Numbered from the stretch's first letter, positions 16,512 to 26,426 are shown. The stretch is DNA of 35,318 bases from Caryophanales bacterium UBA784 (GCA_002297045.1 DBJE01000007.1:1-35318); one strand, 5' to 3'. Notes: generated by a model not told the origin, from the letters alone. Made by a program: numbers and translations.

Positions 16512-16627
16512 GAAGACGGATGTTTCGGCAAGGGCTGCGGGCTTTATCATTAATATGACCAATAAAAACAAGGAGTTCTGTAGCCTTGAATAGTATAACA
16601 TCAAAGATAAAGGTGCCAGCTGAGTGA

Positions 16628-16786
16628 CGGAGAATTGAAGAGGAGAGGGACTTCGATATCCAGATCCTGCGTGCGAGATACGCCGCTTTCCGGACGAAGC
16701 TCCTCGCCAACTGCGAGGACAACGCCACGATTGTTAGGGCGGAGCTTTGGGGAGTCGTCCGGGCGGCCGTATCAGGAAGGGGCTAA
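16628..16786 (+). other. GC-rich fragment, probably foreign coding remnant
   Basis: A stretch of markedly higher G+C than its surroundings, open for 52 codons to TAA at 16784-16786 and reading RDFDIQILRARYAAFRTKLL then ELWGVVRAAV. It has no start codon, and its codon choice (CTG, GCC, GTC, CGG) differs from neighbouring genes. The helical, Arg/Ala-rich character suggests a transferred gene fragment; I do not recognise the family. The rest of 16470-16952 holds nothing else I can support apart from a possible promoter before rdgB. Confidence 0.35.
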
Positions 16787-16952
16787 TGGATAGGGGCCGG
16801 GATGAGATGGCATGGTGATGGGATTCGGAATCTAGGAAGGGATAGGGTCATCGAAGACAGTCCGTGTTTTCACAAACCATTGACCGCTTCCCTGTGTAAA
16901 TTCTTGACTATTCTTTTCCTTCTCTCAACTATAATGAAACAGGTATAAAACG

Positions 16953-17567
16953 ATGAATAAAAAGACACTTATATTTGCTACGTCGAATCCGAATAAGGTT
17001 AAGGAAGTTAAGGAGAGGCTCGCGCCCTATGGATTTGAAGTCCTCTGTCTTAAGGATATTGGACTAGAAGTGACTCATCCTGAGGATGCTGAGACTTTTG
17101 CCGGAAATGCGAAAATCAAGGCTGAGGACATTGCCTCCAAGTGTCCGTATCCGGTCATTTCCGATGACAGCGGATTATCTATCGAGGCATTAGATGGCTT
17201 TCCGGGTGTTCATTCTGCCCGCTTTAGGGAAGGGCATCCTTACGAAGAGAAAAACCAGGCAATTCTAAAGAGGAGGGAAGACAAAGAAGACAGAAGAGCT
17301 GCCTTCCATACGGCTATGGTCTATCTTGACAAGAACAGAGGAATCGAAAAAGTGTTTGAAGGAATTGCACCAGGAGAGATTGTTAAGACTTTTGACCCGA
17401 AAAGGAAAAACGGATTCGGATATGATCCGATTTTCTACTCCTATGATTTAAAGAAGACGTTCGGAGAAGCGACGAGGGAAGAGAAGGATTCTGTTTCCCA
17501 TCGGGGACGTGCCTTAAAGAAGGCCAGGGAATTTATCACTTCCTTAGAGAAAGAAAGAACAAAATGA
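16953..17567 (+). CDS. rdgB: XTP/dITP diphosphatase (RdgB/HAM1, non-canonical purine NTP pyrophosphatase)
   Basis: 204 residues. Removes ITP, dITP and XTP from the nucleotide pool. Motifs: FATSNPNKVKEVKERL (residues 7-22), SDDSGLSIEALDGFPGVHSARF with the catalytic Asp, the FGYDPIFY substrate loop, and the C-terminal SHRGRALKKAREF. HSARFxEGHPYEEKNQAILKxxED has three AGG codons that fit Met, whereas the conserved Arg pair in EDRRAAF is AGA AGA. A TATAAT lies 17 nt before the ATG. Its stop overlaps the pth start by ATGA: a three-gene operon for nucleotide sanitation, translation recycling and repair. Confidence 0.95.
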   Translation: MNKKTLIFATSNPNKVKEVKERLAPYGFEVLCLKDIGLEVTHPEDAETFAGNAKIKAEDIASKCPYPVISDDSGLSIEALDGFPGVHSARFREGHPYEEKNQAILKRREDKEDRRAAFHTAMVYLDKNRGIEKVFEGIAPGEIVKTFDPKRKNGFGYDPIFYSYDLKKTFGEATREEKDSVSHRGRALKKAREFITSLEKERTK

Positions 17568-18130
17568 AAATCATTCTTGGAATCGGAAACTACGGTCCTG
17601 AATATGAGGATACCCGTCATAATTCGGGTTTTCAGGCCATCGATCTTCTTAGCGAAGACTTTCATATCGATAGGAACAAGAAGAAATTTGATGCTATTGT
17701 CGGAAAGGGAGATATTGAGGGGGAGGATGTCTTATTGAGGAAACCTCTCACCTATGTGAACCTTTCCGGGAACGCTTTAATCCAGGCAAAGAACTTCTTT
17801 AAGGTGGATATTAAGGATATTCTTATTCTTGTCGATGACAGGGATACTGAGCCAGGCAGCATCCGGCTAAGAAGGAAGGGCGCAGCCGGAGGACACAATG
17901 GACTGAAATCAATTATCCAGGTCCTAGGAAGCGAGGAATTCAACCGGATTCGGATTGGAATAGGTCGCCCTTTGATTAAGCACAGCGATGTTGCCGATTT
18001 TGTCCTTTCCCACCCTAAGGATGAAGAAACATATAACAAATGGAAGGATGGAATCAGCCTGGCTGCTTCCGCCGCTGCCTTTGCGAGGAAGTACTCTTTT
18101 GATAAGGCAAGGAACAAGTTCAATAAATAA
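17564..18130 (+). CDS. pth: Peptidyl-tRNA hydrolase
   Basis: 188 residues. Cleaves peptidyl-tRNA released from stalled ribosomes. Catalytic His in DTRHNSGF, Asn in GIGNYGPEYE, and the AGGHNGLKSI and RIRIGIGRP signatures are all present. AGG positions that the family fills with Met or a hydrophobic residue: LLxKPLTYVNLSG, VDDxDTEPG (17840) and IRLRxKGAAGG. The adjoining true arginines are CGG and AGA. Overlaps rdgB by 4 nt and mfd by 1 nt (TAATG). The pth-mfd pairing is standard in Firmicutes. Confidence 0.96.
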   Translation: MKIILGIGNYGPEYEDTRHNSGFQAIDLLSEDFHIDRNKKKFDAIVGKGDIEGEDVLLRKPLTYVNLSGNALIQAKNFFKVDIKDILILVDDRDTEPGSIRLRRKGAAGGHNGLKSIIQVLGSEEFNRIRIGIGRPLIKHSDVADFVLSHPKDEETYNKWKDGISLAASAAAFARKYSFDKARNKFNK

Positions 18131-21100
18131 TGGGTATTCTTGATCATCTTTCCCTATTTTCCTATCTTTCCGGAAATGAACAGCTTGAACGTCTGGACGA
18201 GGACAAAGACCTTGCCGTTTCCTCTCCGGAGGCTCTTGCTCTTTTAACTGCCCTTTCCTTTCATGAACGGAAGAGAAAGAGGTTCTTTCTTTTCCCCACG
18301 ATAGGAGACGCAGAATCGTTTAATCAGTTTTTGAGCGATTATGTGGCAGATGATGAGAGCTATCTTTTTCCGTTTGACGAGATTTTTAAGACAAGTGCTA
18401 TCGGTGTCTCTCCGGAAAGGGACGAGGAGCGTCTTCTCGCTCTTTCTTCTGTCTTTTCTCCTAAGCCGTCTATTCTTGTCGGCCATGTCTCCTCTTTTCT
18501 GATTCGGCTTAGGAAGAGTAAGCAATATGCCTCTTCTAGGATTCATCTCAAGGAAGGAGATAGGATACTAAGGAAGAGCCTTGTCGAAAAACTCTCCAGA
18601 CTTGGCTATCAGAGGATGGATTCCGTCACCCTCCCTGGCCAGAGGGCAAGGCGAGGAGGAATCCTCGATGTCTATGACGGAAGTTATGACAATCCAATCC
18701 GAAGGGAGTTCTTCGGTGACGAAATCGATGATCTCCGTCTTTTCAAGGTGCAGGACGAACGTTCCTTCCTTCACATCAAAGAAGTGACGATTCATCCTTC
18801 TAGCAGGCGTCTTCTCTCCGATAAGGAGAGGGGCAAAGGATGCGACCTTCTCGACTCCCTTTTAAAACAGCAGGAAAGCAAGACTGACCGCCTGTCTTTT
18901 GACGGACTGAAGGAAATGGTGGATGAAGTAAAGCAGGAAGCGAGGAAAGGATATCTTTCGGAAATCCATGCCCGGTTTTATCCTTTCTTTGCCGAGAAAT
19001 CTGTTTCCTTAAGGGACTATCTTTCCGACTATGAGTGTTTTATCTTTGACAAGAAGCAGGTAGAAGAAGAGTCTAAGTATCTTAAAACAAGAGAGGAGAC
19101 ATTCTTTACTAAGTCAATCAAGGATGGCAACTCATTGCCTGGGGAAGGAAGGTTTGCGTCTTCGTTTGATTTATCTTCTTTCCACAATGTGGAAAACAAG
19201 GAAGAGAATTCTTTCATCCTACGGAATAATTCGTTTAAAGCCATCTCTTATGCAAAATCCGACGAAAGGATCAAAGAGTATCTTCAGGAAGGATACAAGG
19301 TCCGGATTGTTCTTCCTGAGCCGAACTTCAGCAACTACCAGAACTATCTTCATGAAAGCAATATCCCCTATTCCCTCTATCCTCTCCATACCTCCGTTAT
19401 GTTTTTGGAAGGCAAGCTTAGCCACGGCTTTGAGCTTCCTAAGGAAAAACATGTTTATCTATCCGCTAAGGAAATTTATGGCGTCTCCACCCAGCGCTCC
19501 CGCTTCCTTTCCCGGTATAAGGAAGCGAAGATCATCCGGCGGTATGAGGACCTTGAGGTCGGCGATTATGTTGTCCATGAAGTAAATGGCGTCGGCCGGT
19601 ATCTTGGGGTAGCCGAACTAAACGGACTTGAGTATCTTAAAATCCAATATGCGGAAGATGCCCTCTTTTATCTTCCTCTTGCCCAGTATAAGAGGATACG
19701 GAAGTATTCTTCCCGGGAAGGCTTCACCCCTTCCCTTGACCGTCTTGGCGGCTCCACCTGGTCGAGAAAGAAGAGCCGGATTAGAAGCAAGATCTCCTAT
19801 CTTGCCGATCAGCTTCTTACCCTCTACTCGGAGCGGTCTACCCGTCCTGGCTTTGCCTTCTCATCTGATCCTCAGAGGGAAGAAGCCTATAGGAGAAGCT
19901 TTCCTTATCCTTATACGGAGAGTCAGAAAGAGGCTAGGGAAGATGTCAAAAAGGATAGGGAGTCTCCCCATCCTAGGGACCGGCTTATTGCCGGTGATGT
20001 CGGTTTTGGTAAGACGGAGATTGCGTTCTTCGCTGCCTTTAAATGTATCCTTGACCATAAACAGGCCGTTCTTCTCTGCCCGACGACCATTCTCTCCAGG
20101 CAGCATTTTAAGGTGGCAAGGCAGCGTTTCCATGACTTTGGCGTTCATCTTGCCCTGCTCAACCGGTTTACTACGGCTCAGGAGGAGAAGGAAATCAAGG
20201 ATGGGCTTCAAAAAGGGACAATTGACTTTGTCATCGGCACCCATGCCCTTCTTTCCGATTCTGTCCGTTTCCATGACTTAGGCTTATTGATTATCGACGA
20301 GGAGCAGAAGTTCGGAGTCGCCCATAAGGAGAAGATTAAAGAGAAGGCAAGGAATGTCGACTGTCTTACTTTGACCGCCACTCCTATCCCACGGACGAGG
20401 CAGAGGTCTCTTCTTGGCGTACGGACTGTCTCTTATTTGACTGAGCCTCCTGTCAATCGTAGGCCGGTGAAGACCTATGTCGCCAAGCAGGATAAGGAAT
20501 TGATTAAGGAAGTCATCCAGAAGGAACTCGACCGGAAGGGACAGGTCTTTTATCTTCATAACCGGATTGTGGACATCTTTGATATCGCGGCAAGACTTGG
20601 GAAGGACTTTCCAAGTGCAAAGATTGCTGTCGTCCATGCCAAGATGGATGCCGGAGAGGTGGAAGATATCAGGACGAAGTTCTATAACCGGGAAGCGGAC
20701 ATCCTTGTCTGCACCTCGATTATCGAATCCGGTCTTGATCTTCCTAACGTCAATACGATCATTGTGGAGAACGCAGACCATTTCGGACTATCCTCTCTTT
20801 ATCAGATTAAGGGAAGAGTGGGGAGAAGCGACCGGCTTGCCTATGCCTATTTCTTCTTTAAGGATAGCAAGAACCTTACGGATGATGCAAGAAAGCGTCT
20901 TAAGGCCTTAAAGGACTTTACGGAGCTTGGCTCAGGCTACAAGATTGCCAGGCAGGATCTTAACATCCGCGGTGCCGGTGATATTCTAGGAAGCGAGCAG
21001 GCTGGCTTTGTCGACTCCCTTGGCTATGATGCCTACAGGGATCTTTTAAAGGAAGTCGTCAGCGAGAAGAAACTGATGAGGCAGGGGATAAGCAAAAAGA

Positions 21101-21552
21101 AAACGACTGATTTTGAACTCTCCTTTTCTCTCGATGCCCATATTCCTTCGGAGTACGGAAACGAGGCTCAGCGGATAAGCAGGTACCAGGAGCTCTCCGA
21201 TTGCCAGAACGATGAAGATCTGAAAAACTTCTCGGATAAACTTCGGGATGTCTATGGTCCTTATCCGGAGGAAGTATCGAATCTTCTGATTAAACGGAAA
21301 ATCGAAATTAATTTGAATTCCGGAATCTTTCAGTCCTTCCAGGAAGGACTTGGAAGGTATTCAAGGGAGAGGACAAAAGAATTCTCCCTGAAGCCTAAGG
21401 CGTACAAAAAGAGGGATGAAAACCTGCGCCCCTTGCTAGTCAAGCTTCATAGGAAAGTGACTGACGACCGTCGCTTTGCCTTTACTTTGACTAAGACCCG
21501 TGATTATCTGCAGGATCTGCTGTTTTTGACTGAGGAGCTAAGGAAGATTTAA
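18130..21552 (+). CDS. mfd: Transcription-repair coupling factor Mfd
   Basis: 1140 residues, the full family length. Removes stalled RNA polymerase and recruits UvrA. N-terminal UvrB-like module with RGGILDVYDG (about residue 175); CarD-like polymerase-interacting domain from about 475 (LEVGDYVVHEVNGVGRYLG); RecG-like translocase with GDVGFGKTE (about 621), DEEQ (about 722), TATPIPRT, and QIKGRVGRSDRLAYAY; TRCF domain at the C-terminus. In TATPIPRTxQxSLLGVR, VEDIxTKF, KIAxQDLNIRGAGD (20950) and YDAYxDLL each x is AGG and each family residue is Met. Starts on the TAATG overlap with pth; converges on the Wzy-like gene with a 7-nt gap and no terminator. Confidence 0.97.
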   Translation: MGILDHLSLFSYLSGNEQLERLDEDKDLAVSSPEALALLTALSFHERKRKRFFLFPTIGDAESFNQFLSDYVADDESYLFPFDEIFKTSAIGVSPERDEERLLALSSVFSPKPSILVGHVSSFLIRLRKSKQYASSRIHLKEGDRILRKSLVEKLSRLGYQRMDSVTLPGQRARRGGILDVYDGSYDNPIRREFFGDEIDDLRLFKVQDERSFLHIKEVTIHPSSRRLLSDKERGKGCDLLDSLLKQQESKTDRLSFDGLKEMVDEVKQEARKGYLSEIHARFYPFFAEKSVSLRDYLSDYECFIFDKKQVEEESKYLKTREETFFTKSIKDGNSLPGEGRFASSFDLSSFHNVENKEENSFILRNNSFKAISYAKSDERIKEYLQEGYKVRIVLPEPNFSNYQNYLHESNIPYSLYPLHTSVMFLEGKLSHGFELPKEKHVYLSAKEIYGVSTQRSRFLSRYKEAKIIRRYEDLEVGDYVVHEVNGVGRYLGVAELNGLEYLKIQYAEDALFYLPLAQYKRIRKYSSREGFTPSLDRLGGSTWSRKKSRIRSKISYLADQLLTLYSERSTRPGFAFSSDPQREEAYRRSFPYPYTESQKEAREDVKKDRESPHPRDRLIAGDVGFGKTEIAFFAAFKCILDHKQAVLLCPTTILSRQHFKVARQRFHDFGVHLALLNRFTTAQEEKEIKDGLQKGTIDFVIGTHALLSDSVRFHDLGLLIIDEEQKFGVAHKEKIKEKARNVDCLTLTATPIPRTRQRSLLGVRTVSYLTEPPVNRRPVKTYVAKQDKELIKEVIQKELDRKGQVFYLHNRIVDIFDIAARLGKDFPSAKIAVVHAKMDAGEVEDIRTKFYNREADILVCTSIIESGLDLPNVNTIIVENADHFGLSSLYQIKGRVGRSDRLAYAYFFFKDSKNLTDDARKRLKALKDFTELGSGYKIARQDLNIRGAGDILGSEQAGFVDSLGYDAYRDLLKEVVSEKKLMRQGISKKKTTDFELSFSLDAHIPSEYGNEAQRISRYQELSDCQNDEDLKNFSDKLRDVYGPYPEEVSNLLIKRKIEINLNSGIFQSFQEGLGRYSRERTKEFSLKPKAYKKRDENLRPLLVKLHRKVTDDRRFAFTLTKTRDYLQDLLFLTEELRKI

Positions 21553-21559
21553 TGCTGCC

Positions 21560-23065
21560 TTAGTTCCGGCTTTGCCTACTTTTTCTGCCTTGAGGGATAA
21601 GACTGTCTATTAGGGCTGATTTTCTCTTTTCTTTCGCAATGGCCTCGTTGACAAAGAAAAGACTGGCAAGGAAGAGAAAGAATATGCATGTTCCTTCCCT
21701 GAGAAACAAGGCACGGGGTTCGGAAAAGGAATAAATGCTCCTTGAAACGATAGCAAAGAAATAAGTGATGGATGCTGTCTTATCTTCCGAAAAAGGACGT
21801 TTGAAAAAGTAATATACCGCCACGAGGAAGGAAAGAAGGAGGATGATGGCTCCGAATATCCCGAATTCCAGAAGGATGTCGGCGAAGGAATTGTGACTGG
21901 TGGGAAGGGGGTGTTCCTGTTCTAGTAGGGAGTACTGAGTAAAGAGGGCCGAAAAGGGATAGCGTCCAAAGCCGAATACCCTAAATAACGGAGAGATCTT
22001 CCTCCTTGTCAGAGCCAGTTTGGTGATGCCAAAACGGGAATACCTTGTTCCCCTGTTGGTGAATAAGGAATAAATAGAAACCACAAGTTTTTTATTGATG
22101 CAAAGAACCAGGATGACAAGAACAAGGAAAAAACAGAGGGAAGAGAGAAAGAAGACCGACCATTTCCGTTTCTTTTTGAAGTTGAAAATGGGATAAATAA
22201 ACAGGATGATAAGAGAAAGGGAAAGCTCTAATAGGGCAGGAGTTTTCGATTGGATAAGAATAGTAAAGGCAGTGTATAGGACAGCCGTCAGAATAGAAAG
22301 AAAATTTTCCTTTCGGAAGAAATCGAGCACAGAAAGAAGAAAACCGACGAAGAGAAAGAAGCCGAAGATGTTTCGGTTTGTGGTGTAGGCTGTGATATAT
22401 ATTTCTATTTTCTTTCTTAATCCCAGTAGGATTTCAATATTGATCAGGTATTCTTTCCATTCCATGATTAATGAATAGACAATCCTTGAAAGAATAATAA
22501 GGTGTAGGAGTATGGATAAAAGCCGGAAATAGGGGGCGCAGTCTTTTGCCAGCGGTTTAATGATATGGAAGAACCTGCAAATGTAGCCATAAAAGAAAAA
22601 TTCGTTTAGGTAGTTGACCCTTGTCTTAATAGGAGTGAGGCCAAGAGTATTGATCGTCTGGCTGTTTCCATGGTGGGATATGAATGTATAGGACTGCCTT
22701 CCTTTTGGATAGAAAATGGATGAAAGGGAAATAGAAACCGCAAAAAGGACAAAGAGGGAAAGAATGAGTCTGTTTGCCTTTATTTTTCCACGCATCCGGA
22801 CAAGAAGAACCAAGGCAAGGGCAAGAAAGAAAAAGTAGAAAGGAAAAATAAAATAGGGCTGAGGAATCCTTCCTGGATAATATAGTAGTTTTCCAAACGT
22901 TTCCGTCGGATTTCCGTATCCCGTTATCGTTTTGGCTGTGAATCGGCCCATGCAGAAAAAAGGAAGGAGCAGGGTGAGAGCAAGGAAAAGGATGAAGTTT
23001 GGAAGGCTGCCTTGGCAAGACAAGCCGAATTTGTCCTTTAACTTGACTGATATATTTTTATGCAT
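21560..23065 (-). CDS. O-antigen ligase/polymerase-like membrane protein (Wzy_C)
   Basis: 501 residues, about 12 hydrophobic helices. The large external loop and following helix hold the Wzy_C signature: FRVFGFGRYPFSALF, then HPLPTSHNSFADILLEFGIFGAIILL (H-N then E-x-G-I-x-G). Such proteins polymerise or ligate repeat units in exopolysaccharide or teichoic-type polymer synthesis. The flanking genes are not glycosyltransferases, so the polymer is unknown. No Shine-Dalgarno: TATAAT, 7 nt, ATG. Confidence 0.82.
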   Translation of the reverse strand: MHKNISVKLKDKFGLSCQGSLPNFILFLALTLLLPFFCMGRFTAKTITGYGNPTETFGKLLYYPGRIPQPYFIFPFYFFFLALALVLLVRMRGKIKANRLILSLFVLFAVSISLSSIFYPKGRQSYTFISHHGNSQTINTLGLTPIKTRVNYLNEFFFYGYICRFFHIIKPLAKDCAPYFRLLSILLHLIILSRIVYSLIMEWKEYLINIEILLGLRKKIEIYITAYTTNRNIFGFFLFVGFLLSVLDFFRKENFLSILTAVLYTAFTILIQSKTPALLELSLSLIILFIYPIFNFKKKRKWSVFFLSSLCFFLVLVILVLCINKKLVVSIYSLFTNRGTRYSRFGITKLALTRRKISPLFRVFGFGRYPFSALFTQYSLLEQEHPLPTSHNSFADILLEFGIFGAIILLLSFLVAVYYFFKRPFSEDKTASITYFFAIVSRSIYSFSEPRALFLREGTCIFFLFLASLFFVNEAIAKEKRKSALIDSLIPQGRKSRQSRN

Positions 23066-23078
23066 GAAAGAAATTATA
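23066..23078 (-). promoter_or_regulatory. -10 element 7 nt before the Wzy-like ATG (leaderless)
   Basis: TATAAT (23078-23073), TTCTTTC, then ATG at 23065. A TTCATT lies 17 nt upstream of the -10. Same geometry as the genes at 6304 and 26426. Confidence 0.65.
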
Positions 23079-23118
23079 TCATCATTTCCTGAATAAATGA
23101 AAAAAAGGATAAATACTC

Positions 23119-23409
23119 ATGCTTCTAGTCACCATCAACATTCTGCCTTTTAAGGCATTCATCAAAGGAAGAATCCCAAAACCGATGTCTATACATAACC
23201 TCTTCTTCGACAGGCAGTTTTATGATGAATCCGCAGGTGTACGGAGAACATCTCCTTCACCTCTGTGCAGTGTATGGTTAACCATGTCGGACAGTTTGAA
23301 GCATGCACACTCGTTAGTTATGAAGGATAAGGAAATACTCATGAAAAGATATATGGACAATTCTTTTCGGGGTTCTTTTGTCAATCAAGGGCGAGACTTT
23401 GACGTTTAG
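23119..23409 (+). CDS. Small hypothetical open frame between two minus-strand surface genes
   Basis: 96 codons. AAAAGGA lies 9 nt before the ATG. Basic, no signal peptide, no recognised family (contains VRRTSPSPLCSVWLTMSDSL). Five of its six internal Met codons are ATG, unlike housekeeping neighbours. It may be a young or spurious gene. Nothing else is supported in 23066-23495, apart from a short GGAGA-ACA-TCTCC hairpin inside this frame. Confidence 0.3.
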   Translation: MLLVTINILPFKAFIKGRIPKPMSIHNLFFDRQFYDESAGVRRTSPSPLCSVWLTMSDSLKHAHSLVMKDKEILMKRYMDNSFRGSFVNQGRDFDV

Positions 23410-23495
23410 GGACCCTATGTCTAGAAAAGAACTTCAATGAGGCAGGAAGGGAGCCAGAAATATCATTGCTTATTCCTTTTAGGCAAAAAGAAGGA

Positions 23496-26426
23496 TTATT
23501 CTTTTTTCTTTTTCCGCAGGGATGAAATCCAGTTCCTAATCAAGGGAATAAGGAAGAAACAAAGGGTTATGGCTACTGCCGAAATGGCAAATCCCATCCT
23601 ATCAATCAGAACGTCAGAGAATAATCCGGTCCGACCAGGCACGGCGAGCTGGATGAGCTCGGTTAATCCGGCAACAAGGAACCCCTGCAAGAAGTTAAGC
23701 GGAATAGAGAGACAATATTCTTTCTTTTTCTTGATGGTAAAGAGGCTAAGCAGCGTGGAGAAGACGCCTAAGACGAAAAACGCTCCGAGATGGCCGATTC
23801 CTTTCCGGACTTTAAGAAGGAAGCTTCTCCTATTGGAAATGATGCTTTTCTTATCCACGGCGATTGTTACCTGATAGAACTGATCGATGGTGTGGTGGTC
23901 GTTGATGGAACACGTGATGGTTGCTTTTCCTTCCTTTAGCGGTGTGATTTTTCCGTCGTTACCTACTTGAAGGACATTCTCATCACTGGAAGAATAGCTG
24001 ACCTTTGTGAACGTGCTTTCTTTCTTGAAGTTTGTCGTTATCCTTGCCGGAGTTCCGTTTTCAATATGATAAATATTTTCCTCTTTGTCGTAAGTCAGTT
24101 TACTCTGAGATAGGGTGAATGGTTTATCTTGCAGAAGGACTCTGTTCACGCAAAGAAGTTTTAGGGTAAGGGTGATTTTGGAATAGCTGTCTACCCATTT
24201 GATGGTGCTTTCCCCCACTTCTTTCCTGATGATCCTGTTGTCCTGAAGCTGAACGGACTGTGGATTGCTGTTCTCGACGGAAATATTTTCTTTGATGTAC
24301 TTCTCCGGCTCTTTGATTAACTTATAGTTGATCCTGTCTCCTTTTGTTAACATCAGGGAAATTTTCCCGGCAGAATCGGTGTAGTCCTGAAGAGGGATTT
24401 CCTTCCCGTTCTTATAGAGACGGACGTTCATGCTTTGGATAAGTGGACGGAAGATTTTAATCTTCAGTATTTTGCTCCTTCCCTTTAGTGGAGTTCCCTG
24501 GAAAGAAGGGGTAATCAGGACTTTCCTTTCTCCTTCGTCCATTCCACGGATAGAAAAACCGTTTGTAATGTTCCTTTCTGTCATTGAGTAGAGATAGTCT
24601 TTTCCTTTTTCGAAAGTGAAAGAATAGGATTCCAAGGCTTTCCTTTTTATGGAGAGGTCCGTTCCGACTGAGAAAGAGGCAGAAGTACTGAACAAGGGAT
24701 AGTTTTCGCCGTCGAATCTGTCATTTCCAGACTCGGTCTCTCCTTCCCTGGACAGAGTAATCTCCCTTGGATGAATGACTTTATAGGCAAGGTATTGACT
24801 TAGCGAGGAAGAGGGATGAGTGACTTTGATTGTGATCTCAAGTGGGGTGTCACTGTTTACCAAAAGATTATCACCATTGAATGATACAGAGGATGAAAGA
24901 GAATTAGGAGAAACGGAATCCACGGCGCAGGACAAAGAAGATGAAACATCCTGCCTCACATTTCCTTTCTCATCGTAGAACGCTTTAGCTTTTAGTCCGT
25001 TTTTCAAGGAATAGGATTTTCCTAGATACAGGACTTTTTGGCTGGCATCTTTTGATTCGTTTATCGTGTCAGACAGGGAAAAAGAAGAAATCTGCCCTCT
25101 TTTCCGGCACGTTACTTCAATCTCTTTCTTTACCGCATAGTTATTTCCGCTTTCCTTGTCTTCTTTCCGGTCATAGAACTTCCTTGTCAGTGTACATTTT
25201 CCCTCTCCTGTAGCCGTGACCTTTCCGGTTTTATCCACAGAGGCTACTTCCGGATTTGAACTTTCAAAGGAGATGTGTTCCTCTTGCTTTCCCTTGATGG
25301 CGGAGGCGTTACCTGGTGAAGGGTTTTGATAGGAAAGATAACTGCTATCACCGACAAACAAGCTTGGACTTGAAGAGCCACCAAGTAGGATGCTTCCTAC
25401 TGAATTAAGTTCCACTAATCCAATTGTTATTTCCCGTGTGGCAGTGATGGACGGATACTTCGCTGAGACGACTTTCAGGGTAGTCTTTCCTTCTTTTAGA
25501 CCTTGGATGGCTGTGCCTTGGACGGAAGCAATTGATGTGTCTGCGATGACTAAATCGTAGGTTTTATACGTGGCATTGCTAGGCTCAAAAGAGATGGCGT
25601 AGACACCATCACTCTTAGTCGATACTTTTTCTCCTACAGACTGGGTATAGGCTTCCTGTTTAATGGTAATCTTCGTCAGAGGAATCACATCCTTACTGTC
25701 TTCCACCACTCTCACCCTAACTTGGCTTTGCTTTCCTTGCTTTGAAGTGATGGTTATCGTGATTGGATGAGAAGAAAGGGAGTCAGCATAGATCATGTCT
25801 TCCTTTATGCTTATTGCCGTGCTGCTGACAGAGTAGGAAAGTTCTTTGATGGTCGTGTCTTCCGGATCAAAAACCGTCTTGATGGGATAGGAAGAACCCA
25901 TCGTTAATAAATAGACACCTTCTTTGTCTTTTTCTGCGTCAGAGACAGAAGAGGAAATGGATGTCTCCACGATATTAGAGACGGTAAAAGACATAGTATC
26001 TTTGATGGAAGGATAAGACGTGGAATAGCAGGTGATGAAGGCTGTGCCGGCTTTAATTCCTTCTACTTTTCCTTGTTCATCGACAGAAAGAACTTCTTCA
26101 TCGCTACTTTCGTAGCTTAAAGACTGAAAAGAGCAGTCCTCAGGAAGGATTGTCGCTTTAAGCTGATAGGTCTCTCCGACAAAGAGAGAATCCTTTTCTT
26201 TGTTTAGATTAATCTTTTCCGGTTTAACGAGGATGCTTTGATCCCCTGCGTTCTTGTCGATGATGTCAGCGATTCCTCCTCCGATGGCATCGGACTGGTT
26301 TGCGGAGATTGTTCCGGGAAGGGATGCTTCGACAATCAAAAACAGGACACAGAATAGATAGGCTATAAAGTTAACGATAAGAAAGATTCTTTTCTTTTTT
26401 CCGTAGGATTTAAACATTCTTAACAC
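23496..26426 (-). CDS. VanZ-domain membrane protein carrying a very large insertion of bacterial Ig-like repeats
   Basis: 976 residues. N-terminus: a membrane helix (about 13-34) followed by EASLPGTISANQSDAIGG, the usual end of VanZ helix 1 and its loop. Then about 800 extracellular residues built of Big_2-type Ig-like units (for example SYESSDEEVLSVDEQGKVEG then KAGTAFITC, and SSDENVLQVGNDGKITPLKE then GKATITC). The C-terminus (about 868-965) resumes VanZ: RKGIGHLGAFFVLG, then LTELIQLAVPGRTGLFSDVLID and further helices. So the repeats are inserted between VanZ helix 1 and helix 2. Likely a surface protein anchored at both ends. No Shine-Dalgarno: TATAAT, 7 nt, then GTG at 26426; an ATG three codons later is the alternative. 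Confidence 0.85.
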   Translation of the reverse strand: MLRMFKSYGKKKRIFLIVNFIAYLFCVLFLIVEASLPGTISANQSDAIGGGIADIIDKNAGDQSILVKPEKINLNKEKDSLFVGETYQLKATILPEDCSFQSLSYESSDEEVLSVDEQGKVEGIKAGTAFITCYSTSYPSIKDTMSFTVSNIVETSISSSVSDAEKDKEGVYLLTMGSSYPIKTVFDPEDTTIKELSYSVSSTAISIKEDMIYADSLSSHPITITITSKQGKQSQVRVRVVEDSKDVIPLTKITIKQEAYTQSVGEKVSTKSDGVYAISFEPSNATYKTYDLVIADTSIASVQGTAIQGLKEGKTTLKVVSAKYPSITATREITIGLVELNSVGSILLGGSSSPSLFVGDSSYLSYQNPSPGNASAIKGKQEEHISFESSNPEVASVDKTGKVTATGEGKCTLTRKFYDRKEDKESGNNYAVKKEIEVTCRKRGQISSFSLSDTINESKDASQKVLYLGKSYSLKNGLKAKAFYDEKGNVRQDVSSSLSCAVDSVSPNSLSSSVSFNGDNLLVNSDTPLEITIKVTHPSSSLSQYLAYKVIHPREITLSREGETESGNDRFDGENYPLFSTSASFSVGTDLSIKRKALESYSFTFEKGKDYLYSMTERNITNGFSIRGMDEGERKVLITPSFQGTPLKGRSKILKIKIFRPLIQSMNVRLYKNGKEIPLQDYTDSAGKISLMLTKGDRINYKLIKEPEKYIKENISVENSNPQSVQLQDNRIIRKEVGESTIKWVDSYSKITLTLKLLCVNRVLLQDKPFTLSQSKLTYDKEENIYHIENGTPARITTNFKKESTFTKVSYSSSDENVLQVGNDGKITPLKEGKATITCSINDHHTIDQFYQVTIAVDKKSIISNRRSFLLKVRKGIGHLGAFFVLGVFSTLLSLFTIKKKKEYCLSIPLNFLQGFLVAGLTELIQLAVPGRTGLFSDVLIDRMGFAISAVAITLCFFLIPLIRNWISSLRKKKKE

